Source: JAADEM01 sp965371855 (GTDB lineage Bacteria; Bacteroidota; Bacteroidia; Bacteroidales; Marinilabiliaceae). From it: a stretch of 64,000 nt of DNA. The stretch spans positions 1-64,000 of the forward strand of contig CBDUZZ010000008.1 in the NCBI GenBank assembly GCA_965371855.1, given 5' to 3'. Within the stretch, counting starts at the first letter, position 1; every line of letters starts with the position of its first letter. Below the pieces are notes generated by a model that was given only the letters and a program-made list of their open reading frames with translations, searched no databases and was not told the origin of the DNA. This document shows, piece after piece, positions 9,441 through 18,569 of this stretch. Both the position numbers and the translations under genes were made by a program.

Positions 9441-9746
9441 TTACCCCCCAATCAAAACAGTAGGAAGTCCAATAGTAATCGAACCTCCATGGGCAGTTGG
9501 GTCGCCCATACGTGCTGCCGGTTTTCCGCCAATTAGAACTGTTAACGATCCTTTTAAAATAGTTGCAGGCGGACCAACACAGGTACATGCATCACCCATA
9601 ACTGCTGCAGGCACTCCTCCAATTAAAACAGTAGGCACTCCCGGTCCGATAATTGGACCACCAACATGTGGAATGGGCGAAGGAAATGCTGGTGTTTGCA
9701 TCGGACAAACGTGTAAATCTCCAATTCTGGCTGCTGGTTGTCCCAT
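9441..9746 (-). CDS. PAAR-repeat spike-tip protein
   Basis: This 101-residue protein consists entirely of a PAAR domain. It opens with GQPAARIGDLHVCP, and further Gly/Pro-rich turns follow (GGVPAAVMGDACTCVGPP, GGKPAARMGDPTAHGG). The Cys and His residues are in the positions that bind zinc at the tip of the cone. PAAR proteins cap the VgrG trimer, sharpen the spike and carry effectors. No effector domain is fused here, so cargo would bind non-covalently; the Fic-like gene downstream is the natural candidate. The gene starts seven bases after the vgrG stop. Confidence 0.93.
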   Translation of the reverse strand: MGQPAARIGDLHVCPMQTPAFPSPIPHVGGPIIGPGVPTVLIGGVPAAVMGDACTCVGPPATILKGSLTVLIGGKPAARMGDPTAHGGSITIGLPTVLIGG

Positions 9747-9753
9747 AGTTTTT

Positions 9754-11544
9754 TTAGTTTATCATTATTACTCCACCTTTTACAGTTGTCGAAGCTCCAC
9801 CATCGACAGTTGCGCTGGCGTTTCCTTTAGCAGAAAAAGCTACATCAGCAGTTTGATTAATATTTAATCCCGAAACATTAACATCGGCTACGGAGGACAT
9901 TTCAATACCTGATGTAGCTTTAATTATTACTTTTGCATCTGATGAAATATTAATATCCTTTGGACTATTTAAAACAATCCCATCTGGAGATAACTCCACT
10001 TTATTCATATTTTGGTCGCTTAGTAAAATTGATTGCTCATCGTCACTTACAACAATTTTATTTCCTCCAGGTGTATCGATAGTGGTGATCTTTTTATCTT
10101 CGTCAAACTCAATGCGCAAATTACTTCTGGTAACAATACCTTTAAAGTTGTTGTTATTGTTTGGCCAGGCAGTGTGAGGCTTATTTTTCCCATGGTATAA
10201 ACTACCAACAACATACGGTTTTTCAGCATCTCCTCCTTCAAATTCTACAAGAACTTCATCTCCAATCTCAGGTATAAAATAGAACCCCCGTCCGTTGGCA
10301 GAATATGGATTTACAGACCTTATCCACGGGCTCATAAAACTGCTTTCTTGCCAAAAAAAACGAACTCTTATTCTTCCTAATTTCTCAGGATCTTTATTGT
10401 CTGTAACAACAGCACTTTGCGATTTACTATAAGCAATTGCTTCAGGATTGGTATAGTCAGGAATTGTAGCTTCCGCAGAAATACCGGTAAATTCATTTTG
10501 GTAATTCATCAGATTATCACACGAATGAGTAACAGATGTAATAATATACTCACCATAATCGACCTTTCCCTTATTATCAATTTTTAGTGCTTTAATATTT
10601 ACTTTCCCTCCCAATTTTACTAACGGATTTTGGCTGGAGCCTTTTACCGATGACATCTTTGTTGCCTGGGCATTTTCCTGAAGTTCGACTACATCTTTCA
10701 ACTGTTTGGCAAAACTATTTTTAGGAACATTTAAATGGTTGTAGTACGATTGTGACTGATGCGAAAAATGTTTAACTGATTTGTCGTAAGCTAGCCCTCC
10801 AATTTCATTTAACTGTTTCTTTCCGGCCGATTTGGTGGAAGGATTTTCGATTGTAGTTTCATTAAAATAATCGTAAAATTTGTATTTAAAATTTAAAGGA
10901 TTAAGGTTTATATTAAAATTAAATTCGGACTGATTGATTCCAAGAATCATATTTGTTTTAGAGCCTGTTAATGTTCCAAAAACAAATTCAGCCCCATCGT
11001 AATACATCCATTCTCCAAATCTTGTTGCCAGCCGTCGTAAAAAATTATAATTATTCTCGTTATGCTGAACGGTATATTCAAATTGCACTTTGGTATTCGG
11101 ATTGATTTTAGATTTTAATAAATCACGTGGATATGGTTTTAAAACTTCATCAACAATTTGTTTGAGATTTTTATTTTCGAATGAACGGCTTCCCGGAATA
11201 TCATTGAGTAAGATTTCGGGACTTTTCCCTGAAATAATAATTTGGTTTAATTTTGACAATCCCGATTTTATTCCTTTTACATTCGTAATTATTCCCTTAA
11301 AAATAAGATTATCAGGTGAGCTGTCGTCTCCTTTTTGGCTGATATCAATAGAAATAACTATTGTTGCACCAATAAACTTTTTTGATGTATCCATCACAAA
11401 ACTATCGACTGATTCAAATGTATCTGAACGGCAAGCCACTTCAAATTCATTAAAATCATAAATGCTCTGTCTAATTTTAAGATGTAAAAAATCATTTACT
11501 TCATTTCCATCTATCTCAATCCTTATTTTCGATGCCAGTGCCAT
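9754..11544 (-). CDS. vgrG: T6SS spike protein VgrG (TssI)
   Basis: This 596-residue protein has the three parts of VgrG. The N-terminal gp27-like region (about 1-370) includes EYTVQHNENNYNFLRRLATR and FGEWMYYDGAEFVFG. A gp5 OB-fold follows (about 380-460: DPEKLGRIRVRFFWQ, then SPWIRSVNPYSANGRGFYF, IPEIGDEVLVEF, PYVVGSLYHGKNKPH). A C-terminal beta-helix (about 470-596) has repeated short strands (INISSDAKVIIKATSGIEMS). The trimer forms the puncturing spike on the TssD tube. No C-terminal effector extension is present; the protein ends in the beta-helix, ready to seat PAAR. It lies between tssD and PAAR on the minus strand. Confidence 0.95.
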   Translation of the reverse strand: MALASKIRIEIDGNEVNDFLHLKIRQSIYDFNEFEVACRSDTFESVDSFVMDTSKKFIGATIVISIDISQKGDDSSPDNLIFKGIITNVKGIKSGLSKLNQIIISGKSPEILLNDIPGSRSFENKNLKQIVDEVLKPYPRDLLKSKINPNTKVQFEYTVQHNENNYNFLRRLATRFGEWMYYDGAEFVFGTLTGSKTNMILGINQSEFNFNINLNPLNFKYKFYDYFNETTIENPSTKSAGKKQLNEIGGLAYDKSVKHFSHQSQSYYNHLNVPKNSFAKQLKDVVELQENAQATKMSSVKGSSQNPLVKLGGKVNIKALKIDNKGKVDYGEYIITSVTHSCDNLMNYQNEFTGISAEATIPDYTNPEAIAYSKSQSAVVTDNKDPEKLGRIRVRFFWQESSFMSPWIRSVNPYSANGRGFYFIPEIGDEVLVEFEGGDAEKPYVVGSLYHGKNKPHTAWPNNNNNFKGIVTRSNLRIEFDEDKKITTIDTPGGNKIVVSDDEQSILLSDQNMNKVELSPDGIVLNSPKDINISSDAKVIIKATSGIEMSSVADVNVSGLNINQTADVAFSAKGNASATVDGGASTTVKGGVIMIN

Positions 11545-11629
11545 TTGAATGTATTTAGTATTATCCTGAACTAATGTTTGTTATGAATGGTATTATCTCA
11601 GATTAATATTACGCATCCATCTTTATCGT

Positions 11630-12040
11630 TTAATCATAATCATAACCCGACCAAATATTTTCATGAGTCTCTCCGGCTATTGATATTTTTTTTGAAGAGA
11701 TGGTAATTTTAACGGTCACTTCTGATTGGTCGGTAAAACTTTCGTAGTATTTGACTAGTCTTCCATTCCAAAATTCGATCGTTTTAAGCGATTTGCCATT
11801 TTCTCTTCCAATAAAAACAATTTTCCCATTTTTATCAGCAGCTTCAGTAAACATCCAATGCAATAATTCTGCATCATTTTCTATTGCAATTGAAATGTTT
11901 ATTTTCCCTCCCTCAATTTTTGATGTTGGCAAACCACGCTGATCGGTTATTTGAGTAAATTCGAAATCGCATGCTAAAACACGGATGCCTTTTTTTTCAT
12001 TTTGATGCCCTTGGATAAATAATCGTGCGGTTAATGACAT
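11630..12040 (-). CDS. tssD: T6SS tube protein TssD (Hcp-like), paralogue 1
   Basis: This 136-residue protein belongs to the Bacteroidota TssD (Hcp) family that forms the inner tube. Family features are the GLPTSKIEGGKINISI segment (others in the array have GRPSSSTIGGEINIS and GQPASETLGGEIHLT), the following acidic helix with LLHWMF, and the C-terminal KKISIAG-THENIW tail, which is close to the ISMGNATHENEW tail of paralogue 3. It is the copy next to vgrG and diverges clearly from the other two, so it may form the tube end that meets the spike or carry a particular effector. Confidence 0.85.
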   Translation of the reverse strand: MSLTARLFIQGHQNEKKGIRVLACDFEFTQITDQRGLPTSKIEGGKINISIAIENDAELLHWMFTEAADKNGKIVFIGRENGKSLKTIEFWNGRLVKYYESFTDQSEVTVKITISSKKISIAGETHENIWSGYDYD

Positions 12041-12121
12041 AACAAATAATTTTCATAAATTAATTATGAACCTATAGCTCTTACTTGAATCAATTGAAAT
12101 TATAATTTCAGGAGAACAAAT

Positions 12122-12514
12122 TTACGAACTCCATTCATTTATTATTTCACCATTTCCCATTGTAATAACTTGAGCAATTAAAGTAATAGAAATTGTCATT
12201 GCACCAGCTCCACCCGAATGATCAAATGTTTCGCTAAATGAAGAGATAAAAGCTTTTTTAAAACTTAATTCCCTCATTGTTGATTCCTCGTTTCTTTTAA
12301 TAAAAGTAATTGTACCTTCCTTAAGCATTTCACCAAGACAAATATGTTCAAAGAACAAATTATCTCCGGTTGATTCAACTGAAATATTAATTTCTCCTCC
12401 AATAGTTGAAGATGATGGTCTTCCCATTTCGTCAACAGCACGATATACATTATAGCTGGAACTAAGTACGCGGAACTCTTTTCCGGTTGTTTTAAAAATT
12501 GCTTTAAATGACAT
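12122..12514 (-). CDS. tssD: T6SS tube protein TssD (Hcp-like), paralogue 2
   Basis: This 130-residue member of the TssD/Hcp family is the middle gene of a three-gene array. It shares the GRPSSSTIGGEINISVESTG core, the helix containing FFEHICLGEML, and the beta-strand ending ITMGNGEIINEWSS. Compared with paralogues 1 and 3 it lacks the T-H-E-N tail motif (GEIIN instead). The start ATG at 12514 lies 52 bases after the stop of the upstream tssD, consistent with one transcript. Confidence 0.85.
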   Translation of the reverse strand: MSFKAIFKTTGKEFRVLSSSYNVYRAVDEMGRPSSSTIGGEINISVESTGDNLFFEHICLGEMLKEGTITFIKRNEESTMRELSFKKAFISSFSETFDHSGGAGAMTISITLIAQVITMGNGEIINEWSS

Positions 12515-12566
12515 AACTTTTGAATTTATTAAATTTAAGTTTCAAAATAATAAGGTGTAAAAACGG

Positions 12567-12959
12567 TTAATCATCTAACCACTCATTTTCATGAGTTGCA
12601 TTTCCCATTGATATTTCCTTTGCAGATAACGATAACGAAATTGAACCGTTTCCTGACTCGCCAAACGACTCGTTAAATTCAATCACAAATGCATCCTTAA
12701 AATCAAACTCTTTAAGTTTACCTTCTTCTTCACCTTTCATAATCGTAATTTTGCCATCTTTTCGCATAAAACTATCACACATCCACTCCAGAAATTCATT
12801 GTCTTTTGTTGACTCAAGTGTTAAATGAATCTCGCCACCCAATGTTTCTGATGCTGGTTGACCAGTGTGGTCGGTATGTTGCCTGAGGCTGAAGCTAAAG
12901 CTTTGGATTGGATGGGATTTTCCATCCACTTCGATTGAAATATTTGACCTTGCTAACAT
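12567..12959 (-). CDS. tssD: T6SS tube protein TssD (Hcp-like), paralogue 3
   Basis: This 130-residue TssD is the first of three in transcription order, nearest tssC. It has the full family pattern: an N-terminal strand, SFSFSLRQHTDHTGQPASE, TLGGEIHLTLEST, the FLEWMCDSF helix, and the ISMGNATHENEWLDD end. Hcp hexamers stack inside the TssB/TssC sheath and are expelled on contraction; they can also chaperone small effectors. Of the three it looks closest to the canonical Bacteroidota tube protein and may form the bulk of the tube; that is an inference from sequence only. Confidence 0.87.
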   Translation of the reverse strand: MLARSNISIEVDGKSHPIQSFSFSLRQHTDHTGQPASETLGGEIHLTLESTKDNEFLEWMCDSFMRKDGKITIMKGEEEGKLKEFDFKDAFVIEFNESFGESGNGSISLSLSAKEISMGNATHENEWLDD

Positions 12960-13086
12960 AACTTTTAAATTAATGATTAATACTTGAAAATTATTATTGT
13001 CTTTTTTTTTAAAATTCTTCTACTTATACCATCAAAAAATAATTGACTCAGAAAATGAATTCCTTATTCTTGATGTTTGATTGGAA

Positions 13087-14472
13087 TTAATTTTGTGTGT
13101 AATCCGAATCCCATTCAGTTCCATCATCTCCTTTCTGACCATCCATTTTAATCATAAAGTTTTTAGCCGGAAAGTATGGAGTCATGTGAATGTCGAGATA
13201 GATTCGATCTTTTTGTACAGGATCTTGTTCAAACCTTTTAACCGAGAAATTCTCAATTAGTTTTCCCGGTCCGGTAACACTATCTAAGAATTTAACTATT
13301 TGTGATAAAATTTCTTTTCGGGTTTTTACATTAAAGTTTTCAAAAGCCCTTCGGTTTAAAAAGTCCATCATAACTTTTGTAACGTAATCAAAAACTCTTA
13401 CTACCGAATATGTTTGTAATCCCAGATTATCGCCATTAAAAAGTGTTTTTGCAGAAAATGCCATGACTTTACCATACTCGTTTACCATTGGTACGAGCCC
13501 AAGTTTTTCGAGGTTTGCAATTTCACTTTTTTTAAGGTCGAACGTTACTCCATCCACCTCATTCAGTCCACCATGTTTTTTACCGGCAGCAACTTGCGAC
13601 ATTAATGTGTTGTATATTGTTCCGGCAAGAGCTCCCGATGGAGGCACAAACAGTTCTTCTTCTTCACCAATTTCATCAAATTTATCTCTTCCAACCAACC
13701 AGTTGCAAGCCATCATAACATTTGAACGATACGTGTCGCCTCCGGCCAAATTAGCCATTTCGAACAGATCCATTACATCGTCCGGATTATCGAGATGTTC
13801 GAAATCGGTAACAAGCATTACTTTATTTTCATGCGCAATTTTTGCCCATTTCTCAACTACTTTGTTTGAACCAAGATATCCGGGGACAAGTAAAATTCCG
13901 TAATTATCACGAAGGTCTAACCTGTCGTAGTTGCTAACAAGTTCTTCTCTTACAGCATCAATAAACCTTGTATCGTCAAGATCTTTTAATTGCTCAAGTT
14001 CAGCATTCATTACAGAAACATTTTTAAGTTTTGTGCTTTCTGTGTTTTTATAAAACAGAGCAACAGACCGGTACGATCGTTCCAACTCCTTTGTCTCTTC
14101 AATTGCTTTACTCATATTGGTTTTGAAAGCACTATCTGCAACTTTTATGTTTTTTTCACTCGCTTCAACCATTTCCGAAATACTTTCGGTTGAGCTTAAA
14201 ACTGCTGCCCACAACTGTAAAGTTTTTTTAAGTTTGTCGCGGTCGCCTTTGTAAGCTGATTCGGAAAGGAAAATCCGTTTTCTTGCTTTCCTTTCAGGAT
14301 TCATGTTTTCCACGCCGGCAAATGCCATTTCAAGAAGATCAAACCCTCCGCTTCCGGCAAGTTTATCAAGTCCTATTTTTAATTGTTCTGCGGGCTTTTC
14401 TATATTTTTTACAATCTCAGAAACTTTCTCTCTGTATTGTGCAATATCTTGTGCTTTTTCTTGTTCAGCCAT
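13087..14472 (-). CDS. tssC: T6SS sheath large subunit TssC
   Basis: This 461-residue protein is the large subunit of the contractile sheath. Recognisable stretches include YDRLDLRDNYGILLVPGYLG, MLVTDFEHLDNPDDVMDLFE, then NVMMACNWLVGRDKF and LFVPPSGALAGTIYNTLMSQ, all typical of the TssC/VipB family in its Bacteroidota form, with the C-terminal handshake region ending FPAKNFMIKMDGQKGDDG. Strands of TssB and TssC interlock to form the sheath, which ClpV later disassembles. The gene starts 43 bases after the tssB stop, and the first tssD follows about 130 bases after its own stop. Confidence 0.92.
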   Translation of the reverse strand: MAEQEKAQDIAQYREKVSEIVKNIEKPAEQLKIGLDKLAGSGGFDLLEMAFAGVENMNPERKARKRIFLSESAYKGDRDKLKKTLQLWAAVLSSTESISEMVEASEKNIKVADSAFKTNMSKAIEETKELERSYRSVALFYKNTESTKLKNVSVMNAELEQLKDLDDTRFIDAVREELVSNYDRLDLRDNYGILLVPGYLGSNKVVEKWAKIAHENKVMLVTDFEHLDNPDDVMDLFEMANLAGGDTYRSNVMMACNWLVGRDKFDEIGEEEELFVPPSGALAGTIYNTLMSQVAAGKKHGGLNEVDGVTFDLKKSEIANLEKLGLVPMVNEYGKVMAFSAKTLFNGDNLGLQTYSVVRVFDYVTKVMMDFLNRRAFENFNVKTRKEILSQIVKFLDSVTGPGKLIENFSVKRFEQDPVQKDRIYLDIHMTPYFPAKNFMIKMDGQKGDDGTEWDSDYTQN

Positions 14473-14515
14473 AATTTTTGTATTTAAAGTGTTTTTAAAA
14501 TTTTAATAACCAGCT

Positions 14516-14959
14516 TTAGGCTTCTTCTAACTCTTTTATTAAAGCATACATAACTCCTAACAGACTTGCTTTTGTATCAGAATTCTCCAGGGTTTTCCTT
14601 AATAATTTATTGCTTTTAAGCTGCTTAATAATATTTTGATATTGTTCTTTTTCAATTGTAAGATCCTGAAGGAATTCACTTTGTGCTGTAATTCCTTTTA
14701 TTCCAAAATCGGATAGTCCACTAAAAGAAAGTTTTTCCTGTTTCCCAGCTCCATCGCTGTCTTGAAACTCGACTTCTACTTCTGGTTTATATTGTTCAAA
14801 AACGTCATCAATGGTTTGAAGACCTTCAACAATGTTTGGCTTAATTGGTGCACTGGTAGTAAGTTTCTCACAAAGTAATGTCCTGTTTTGTGGGATTTCC
14901 GCGAATGCTTCACTTGCATCACCTTTAACTTCCGTGCCACCTATTCCGTACTCTTGCAT
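14516..14959 (-). CDS. tssB: T6SS sheath small subunit TssB
   Basis: This is the small sheath subunit that pairs with TssC. The core segment (KLSFSGLSDFGIKGITAQSE, then FLQDLTIEKEQYQNIIKQLK) matches the conserved F-x-S-L-x-D-F/F-x-P pattern and helix of the VipA family. ATG 14959 gives 147 residues beginning MQEYGIGGTEVKGDAS. The open frame extends to 15052, but the extra 31 residues (KIKNLYGNNLNRYIK...) look like translated leader and would overlap the end of clpV. The position clpV-tssB-tssC is usual for a sheath operon. Confidence 0.88.
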   Translation of the reverse strand: MQEYGIGGTEVKGDASEAFAEIPQNRTLLCEKLTTSAPIKPNIVEGLQTIDDVFEQYKPEVEVEFQDSDGAGKQEKLSFSGLSDFGIKGITAQSEFLQDLTIEKEQYQNIIKQLKSNKLLRKTLENSDTKASLLGVMYALIKELEEA

Positions 14960-15017
14960 AATAAAATAGTTTAAGTTAGTAGTTGTTATAAATATTCTTA
15001 TAATCTTTATATATCTG

Positions 15018-17495
15018 TTAAGATTGTTCCCATATAAGTTCTTTATCTTCACCCACTTTCAGGTTAATAACCGCCCCTTTTTCAATTTCTCCCGAAATTA
15101 TTTTTTTGGACAAAGGTTTTCTTAGCTTATTCCGGATAACACCGATAAGTGGGCGTGCTCCATACTTTGGCGTAAAACCTGATTTAGCAAGCATCTCTTT
15201 TGCGTCTTTCCCAATATTTAATTCAATTCCCAGAACTTCAAGTGATTTTAGAAGGCTCTTCAGATGAATCTCAAATATCTTAACAACATTTTCTTCACTT
15301 ATTGGAGCGAAAGGAATTATTTCTGTTAACCGACCAAGAAACTCGGGTCTAAAATTTTTTTCCATTAATTCTGCCAGTTTATTTGAAGGAGGAATTTCAC
15401 CCTTATTAAATGCATCAATAATAAAGGAACTTCCAATATTTGATGTGAAAAGTATAACCGCATTTGAAAAATCACCTTCTTTGCCAAGTCGGTCATGTAA
15501 TTTTCCTTCATCGAGTATTTGCAGGAAAATATCAAATACTGAAGAGTGTGCCTTTTCAATCTCATCAAATAATACTATTGCATATGGTTTTTGTCTGATT
15601 TTGTTAACAAGTAAGCCACCTTCTTCGTATCCAACATAACCGGGGGGTGCTCCGTATAATAAGGCTGCCGAATGTTCTTCTTTAAATTCTGACATGTCGA
15701 AACGAATTAAAGAGGTTTCGTCGTTGAATAGAAATTCTGCCAAAGTCTTTGCCAATTCTGTTTTTCCGGTTCCTGTTGGGCCTAAAAAAAAGAATGAGCC
15801 AATTGGCTGACCGGGTTTGCTTAATCCTGAACGAGATTCGCGAATTGCCTCTGCAATGCTTTTAATACCGTGGTCTTGTCCAACAACTCTTTTTTTTAGA
15901 TGACTTTCAATATTTAATAATCTGTCTCTTTCCTCAGTTTTTACTTTTCCAATAGGAACTCCTGTTTTGTGTGCAACTACAGCGGCAAGATCTGATTTCT
16001 CAATTGTCTCAACTTTAACTCCTACATTCTTTTTCAGCTTATTAAGTATATCTCTTAATTCGTCAACAAATTCATTTACAGTCTCTATTTTTTCAAAATT
16101 AGTTTGATTATCAAGTTTAATCAGAAGAACAGGGCTAATCTTTTCTTTCAATTTACGGCTCAACCATAATAGTTCTCTTTTTAAATCTTCATCAGAAAGT
16201 TTATTTTCATTTTTCTCCAATAATTCAACATCTTTTGTTAAATCTTCAACTTCCTGACCAATTGTATCCTGCATTAACCGGACAACTGCCATTGCACGGT
16301 CTATTAAATCAATTGCAGCATCAGGCAGGCATCTTTCTTTTAGATATCGTTTTGAAAGACGTATAGCCTCGTTTTGTACTTCGCGACTAACTTTTAAATT
16401 ATGATGTGTTTCGTAAACAGGAATAATTTCTCCCAGCATTCTGAGTGCAATTTCTTCATCTGGTTCTTCAAGTTTTACTACCTCGAACTTTCTGTTAAAT
16501 GCCTCGTCGATTTCAATAAATTTTGTGTAGTTATCAATTGATGTAGTTCCAATAATTGTAATCATACCTTTGTCGAGTTCAGGTTTTAATAGATTTGCAG
16601 CACCCGACGAACCAGCTTGTTTATCCAGAATAGTATGAATCTCATCAATAAAAAGAATTGCCTTTTCAAATTGTTCTATTTCGGTTAGAATGTTTTTTAA
16701 TCGGTCTTCTATCTCACCTTTGTATGATGCTCCTGCTATTAATGATCCAAAATTAAGTTCAAATATTTTAGTGTCGATGAGGTTTTTAGGGACTTTATTT
16801 TCAATTATATTTTGAGCAAAACCATTTACAAGTGCTGTTTTACCAACCCCCGGTTCTCCAATAATTAATACATTTGGTTTAGATCTTCTTCCTAAAATCT
16901 CAGCCATCATTCTTGTTTCACGGTCACGGCCAACAACAGGGTCTAAATTTCCTAGTTGTGCCAACATGGTTAATTCATTGCAATACTTTAATAAAGCATT
17001 TTGTTTCTGGGTTGTGGAGTCTTTTGTTTGATTCTCTTGCTTGGTTCCGATTACATTGTCGAGTTCACTGTTTTCAACAAACTTATCTAATAACTCTTGC
17101 TGGTTGAGGTTGAAAGTTTTAAGTTGCTCGTAACTAAATCCAACACCGGGTATTGTTAATGCGATTAAGATGCACATTGGAGTTATTAAATCTTCGGATA
17201 ATTTCAGGCGGATGTTATCAGCTTCGTTTAGAATAGCTTTTACACCAATATCGGCAGTTGGTTGTTCTATTGCTTTGCCGGCTTTCGGGTAATTTTCTAC
17301 TCTTACTTCAGCCCACTCTTCCATATAATAGAAATCTTTTCCCATCTCTTCCAGGATTGGAATTAATCCAATGTCTTTATGTAACAATCCCTTCAGTAGG
17401 TGAGCTGAAGATATTTCGGGATTCATAAATTCCTTTGCAATCGACTGAGAAATCTTGATTGCTTGTTTCGTCTTATCTGATAACATAAAATCCAT
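15018..17495 (-). CDS. clpV: T6SS AAA+ ATPase ClpV (TssH)
   Basis: This 825-residue Clp/Hsp100 ATPase of the ClpV type disassembles the contracted sheath. The N-domain (about 1-150) precedes the first AAA+ module, with Walker A GEPGVGKT at residues 213-220 and Walker B ILFIDEIH. A middle region (about 400-480) follows, then a second AAA+ module with GPTGTGKTE, FDEIEKAH and the GAPPGYVGYEEGG pore loop. The C-terminal D2-small domain ends in GARPLIGVIRNKLRKPLSKK. It is the first gene of the minus-strand block. ATG 17495 was taken; a second Met three codons in is equally possible. In a T6SS cluster with tssB/tssC this is ClpV rather than ClpB, and the short middle domain agrees. Confidence 0.92.
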   Translation of the reverse strand: MDFMLSDKTKQAIKISQSIAKEFMNPEISSAHLLKGLLHKDIGLIPILEEMGKDFYYMEEWAEVRVENYPKAGKAIEQPTADIGVKAILNEADNIRLKLSEDLITPMCILIALTIPGVGFSYEQLKTFNLNQQELLDKFVENSELDNVIGTKQENQTKDSTTQKQNALLKYCNELTMLAQLGNLDPVVGRDRETRMMAEILGRRSKPNVLIIGEPGVGKTALVNGFAQNIIENKVPKNLIDTKIFELNFGSLIAGASYKGEIEDRLKNILTEIEQFEKAILFIDEIHTILDKQAGSSGAANLLKPELDKGMITIIGTTSIDNYTKFIEIDEAFNRKFEVVKLEEPDEEIALRMLGEIIPVYETHHNLKVSREVQNEAIRLSKRYLKERCLPDAAIDLIDRAMAVVRLMQDTIGQEVEDLTKDVELLEKNENKLSDEDLKRELLWLSRKLKEKISPVLLIKLDNQTNFEKIETVNEFVDELRDILNKLKKNVGVKVETIEKSDLAAVVAHKTGVPIGKVKTEERDRLLNIESHLKKRVVGQDHGIKSIAEAIRESRSGLSKPGQPIGSFFFLGPTGTGKTELAKTLAEFLFNDETSLIRFDMSEFKEEHSAALLYGAPPGYVGYEEGGLLVNKIRQKPYAIVLFDEIEKAHSSVFDIFLQILDEGKLHDRLGKEGDFSNAVILFTSNIGSSFIIDAFNKGEIPPSNKLAELMEKNFRPEFLGRLTEIIPFAPISEENVVKIFEIHLKSLLKSLEVLGIELNIGKDAKEMLAKSGFTPKYGARPLIGVIRNKLRKPLSKKIISGEIEKGAVINLKVGEDKELIWEQS

Positions 17496-17803
17496 AATCA
17501 GATATTTAATTAATAATTACAATTTACATTATTATTATCTATTAGTCAAGTTATTATATAATTTATAATCAATTTTTTAAAAAAAATCTATTTTGGATAT
17601 ATCTGATGGATAATATTTAAAATTTTGCGAATGCTGCTAATCATCTGTAGAAAGCATTTTTTGTGTATGAAATACAATTCTTTTTTTAAATATTTAATTT
17701 TTTTTTTGAAAGTAATAGAGATGATCCCTTTCATTCAACATGATTAAAAATTTCGTAAAATAGATTGTTTTGTTATATTTGTCCTACAAATAGGAAAAAT
17801 ATA
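17496..17803. other. Divergent intergenic region between clpV and the GntR regulator
   Basis: This 308-bp stretch has no gene and is extremely AT-rich, with several A and T runs around 17571-17585 and 17693-17707. It must hold the promoter for the minus-strand T6SS block and, at its right end, the promoter and operator of the GntR gene. I saw no convincing Bacteroidota promoter on the minus strand. Confidence 0.5.
17751..17792 (+). promoter_or_regulatory. Promoter and 17-bp palindromic operator of the GntR gene
   Basis: TATATTTG at 17774-17781 matches the Bacteroidota -7 element TAnnTTTG, and TTTC at 17751-17754, 19 nt upstream, is one base from the -33 TTTG. A perfect palindrome TATTTGT-CCT-ACAAATA spans 17776-17792. 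It covers the -7 element and the expected transcription start and ends 11 bases before the ATG. FadR/GntR operators commonly have the form TGT-N3-ACA, so autorepression by the gene that follows is likely. Confidence 0.7.
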
Positions 17804-18508
17804 ATGATTAGCCCCTTTTCAACAACAACCCTTGCCGACAAAGTAGAAGAGCAGATAATACAGTACATTAAAGGAAACAACTTAGTTCCGGGCGATCATC
17901 TGCCAAACGAAATGCAGTTTGTCGAAATGTTTGGTATTAGCAGGAATGTGGTGAGGGAGGCTTTAAGCCGGTTGCGAATGCTTGGCCTTATCCAGACGAG
18001 AACAAAGCGTGGAATAGTAGTAACAGAACCTCCTCTTTTAAATGGTTTTAGAAAAATCATTGAACCTCCTCTTCTGAGTATTAAAACCATAAAGGAAATG
18101 ATGGGGATGAGGATTGCTTTGGAAATCGGGGTGGCTGAATTTCTGTTTGCCAATATTAATGATGCCTATATTCTTGAGTTAGAGCAAATAGTTTCGCGCC
18201 AACAAGCCATAGGGATTAATAATCTTTCTGTTGAAGATGAAGTTATTTTTCATACAAAAATTTATGAAATAGCAGGTAACACTTTTATTTCGCAGTTTGC
18301 CGAAATTATGCATCCTGTATTTATATTTGCCAAGCACAATTACGAAAGCTATTTTCGACCAGTAAGCGAGAAATTAAATAAGTTAGGCGAAATTATTACT
18401 CATCCCGACCTTCTTGAAAAAATTAAAAACAGAGATAAAGAAGGTTACCAAAAAGCAATGCGAGGTCACTTACAACCTTATTGGAAATTTGTGTACAACT
18501 CAATATAA
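17804..18508 (+). CDS. GntR/FadR-family regulator of the sialic acid locus
   Basis: This 234-residue transcription factor has an N-terminal winged helix (about 5-75: LADKVEEQIIQYIKG, NLVPGDHLPNEMQFVEMFGI, SRNVVREALSRLRMLGLI) and a C-terminal all-helical FCD domain. The FCD domain has histidines where metal is bound (FHTKIYEIAG, THPDL, RGHLQPYW). FCD regulators sense small organic acids or sugars; NanR of enterobacteria, which senses sialic acid, is one of this class. The gene directly precedes the sialidase genes on the same strand. A NanR-like role is inferred from context, since the Bacteroidota proteins do not have to be orthologous to NanR. ATG 17804 was chosen over an upstream frame start at 17765 because the latter lies within the promoter. 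Confidence 0.85.
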   Translation: MISPFSTTTLADKVEEQIIQYIKGNNLVPGDHLPNEMQFVEMFGISRNVVREALSRLRMLGLIQTRTKRGIVVTEPPLLNGFRKIIEPPLLSIKTIKEMMGMRIALEIGVAEFLFANINDAYILELEQIVSRQQAIGINNLSVEDEVIFHTKIYEIAGNTFISQFAEIMHPVFIFAKHNYESYFRPVSEKLNKLGEIITHPDLLEKIKNRDKEGYQKAMRGHLQPYWKFVYNSI

Positions 18509-18569
18509 ATGGGAAGTAGCAGTGGAATTTATTTGAAACGGAATGTAAATTGAAAAAGCAATAAGTATT

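Noticed and set aside
2166..17495. Prophage or R-type tailocin instead of T6SS
   Set aside because: TssK, TssF/TssG, ClpV, PAAR and TssD are all present and there are no capsid, terminase, holin or tail-fibre genes.
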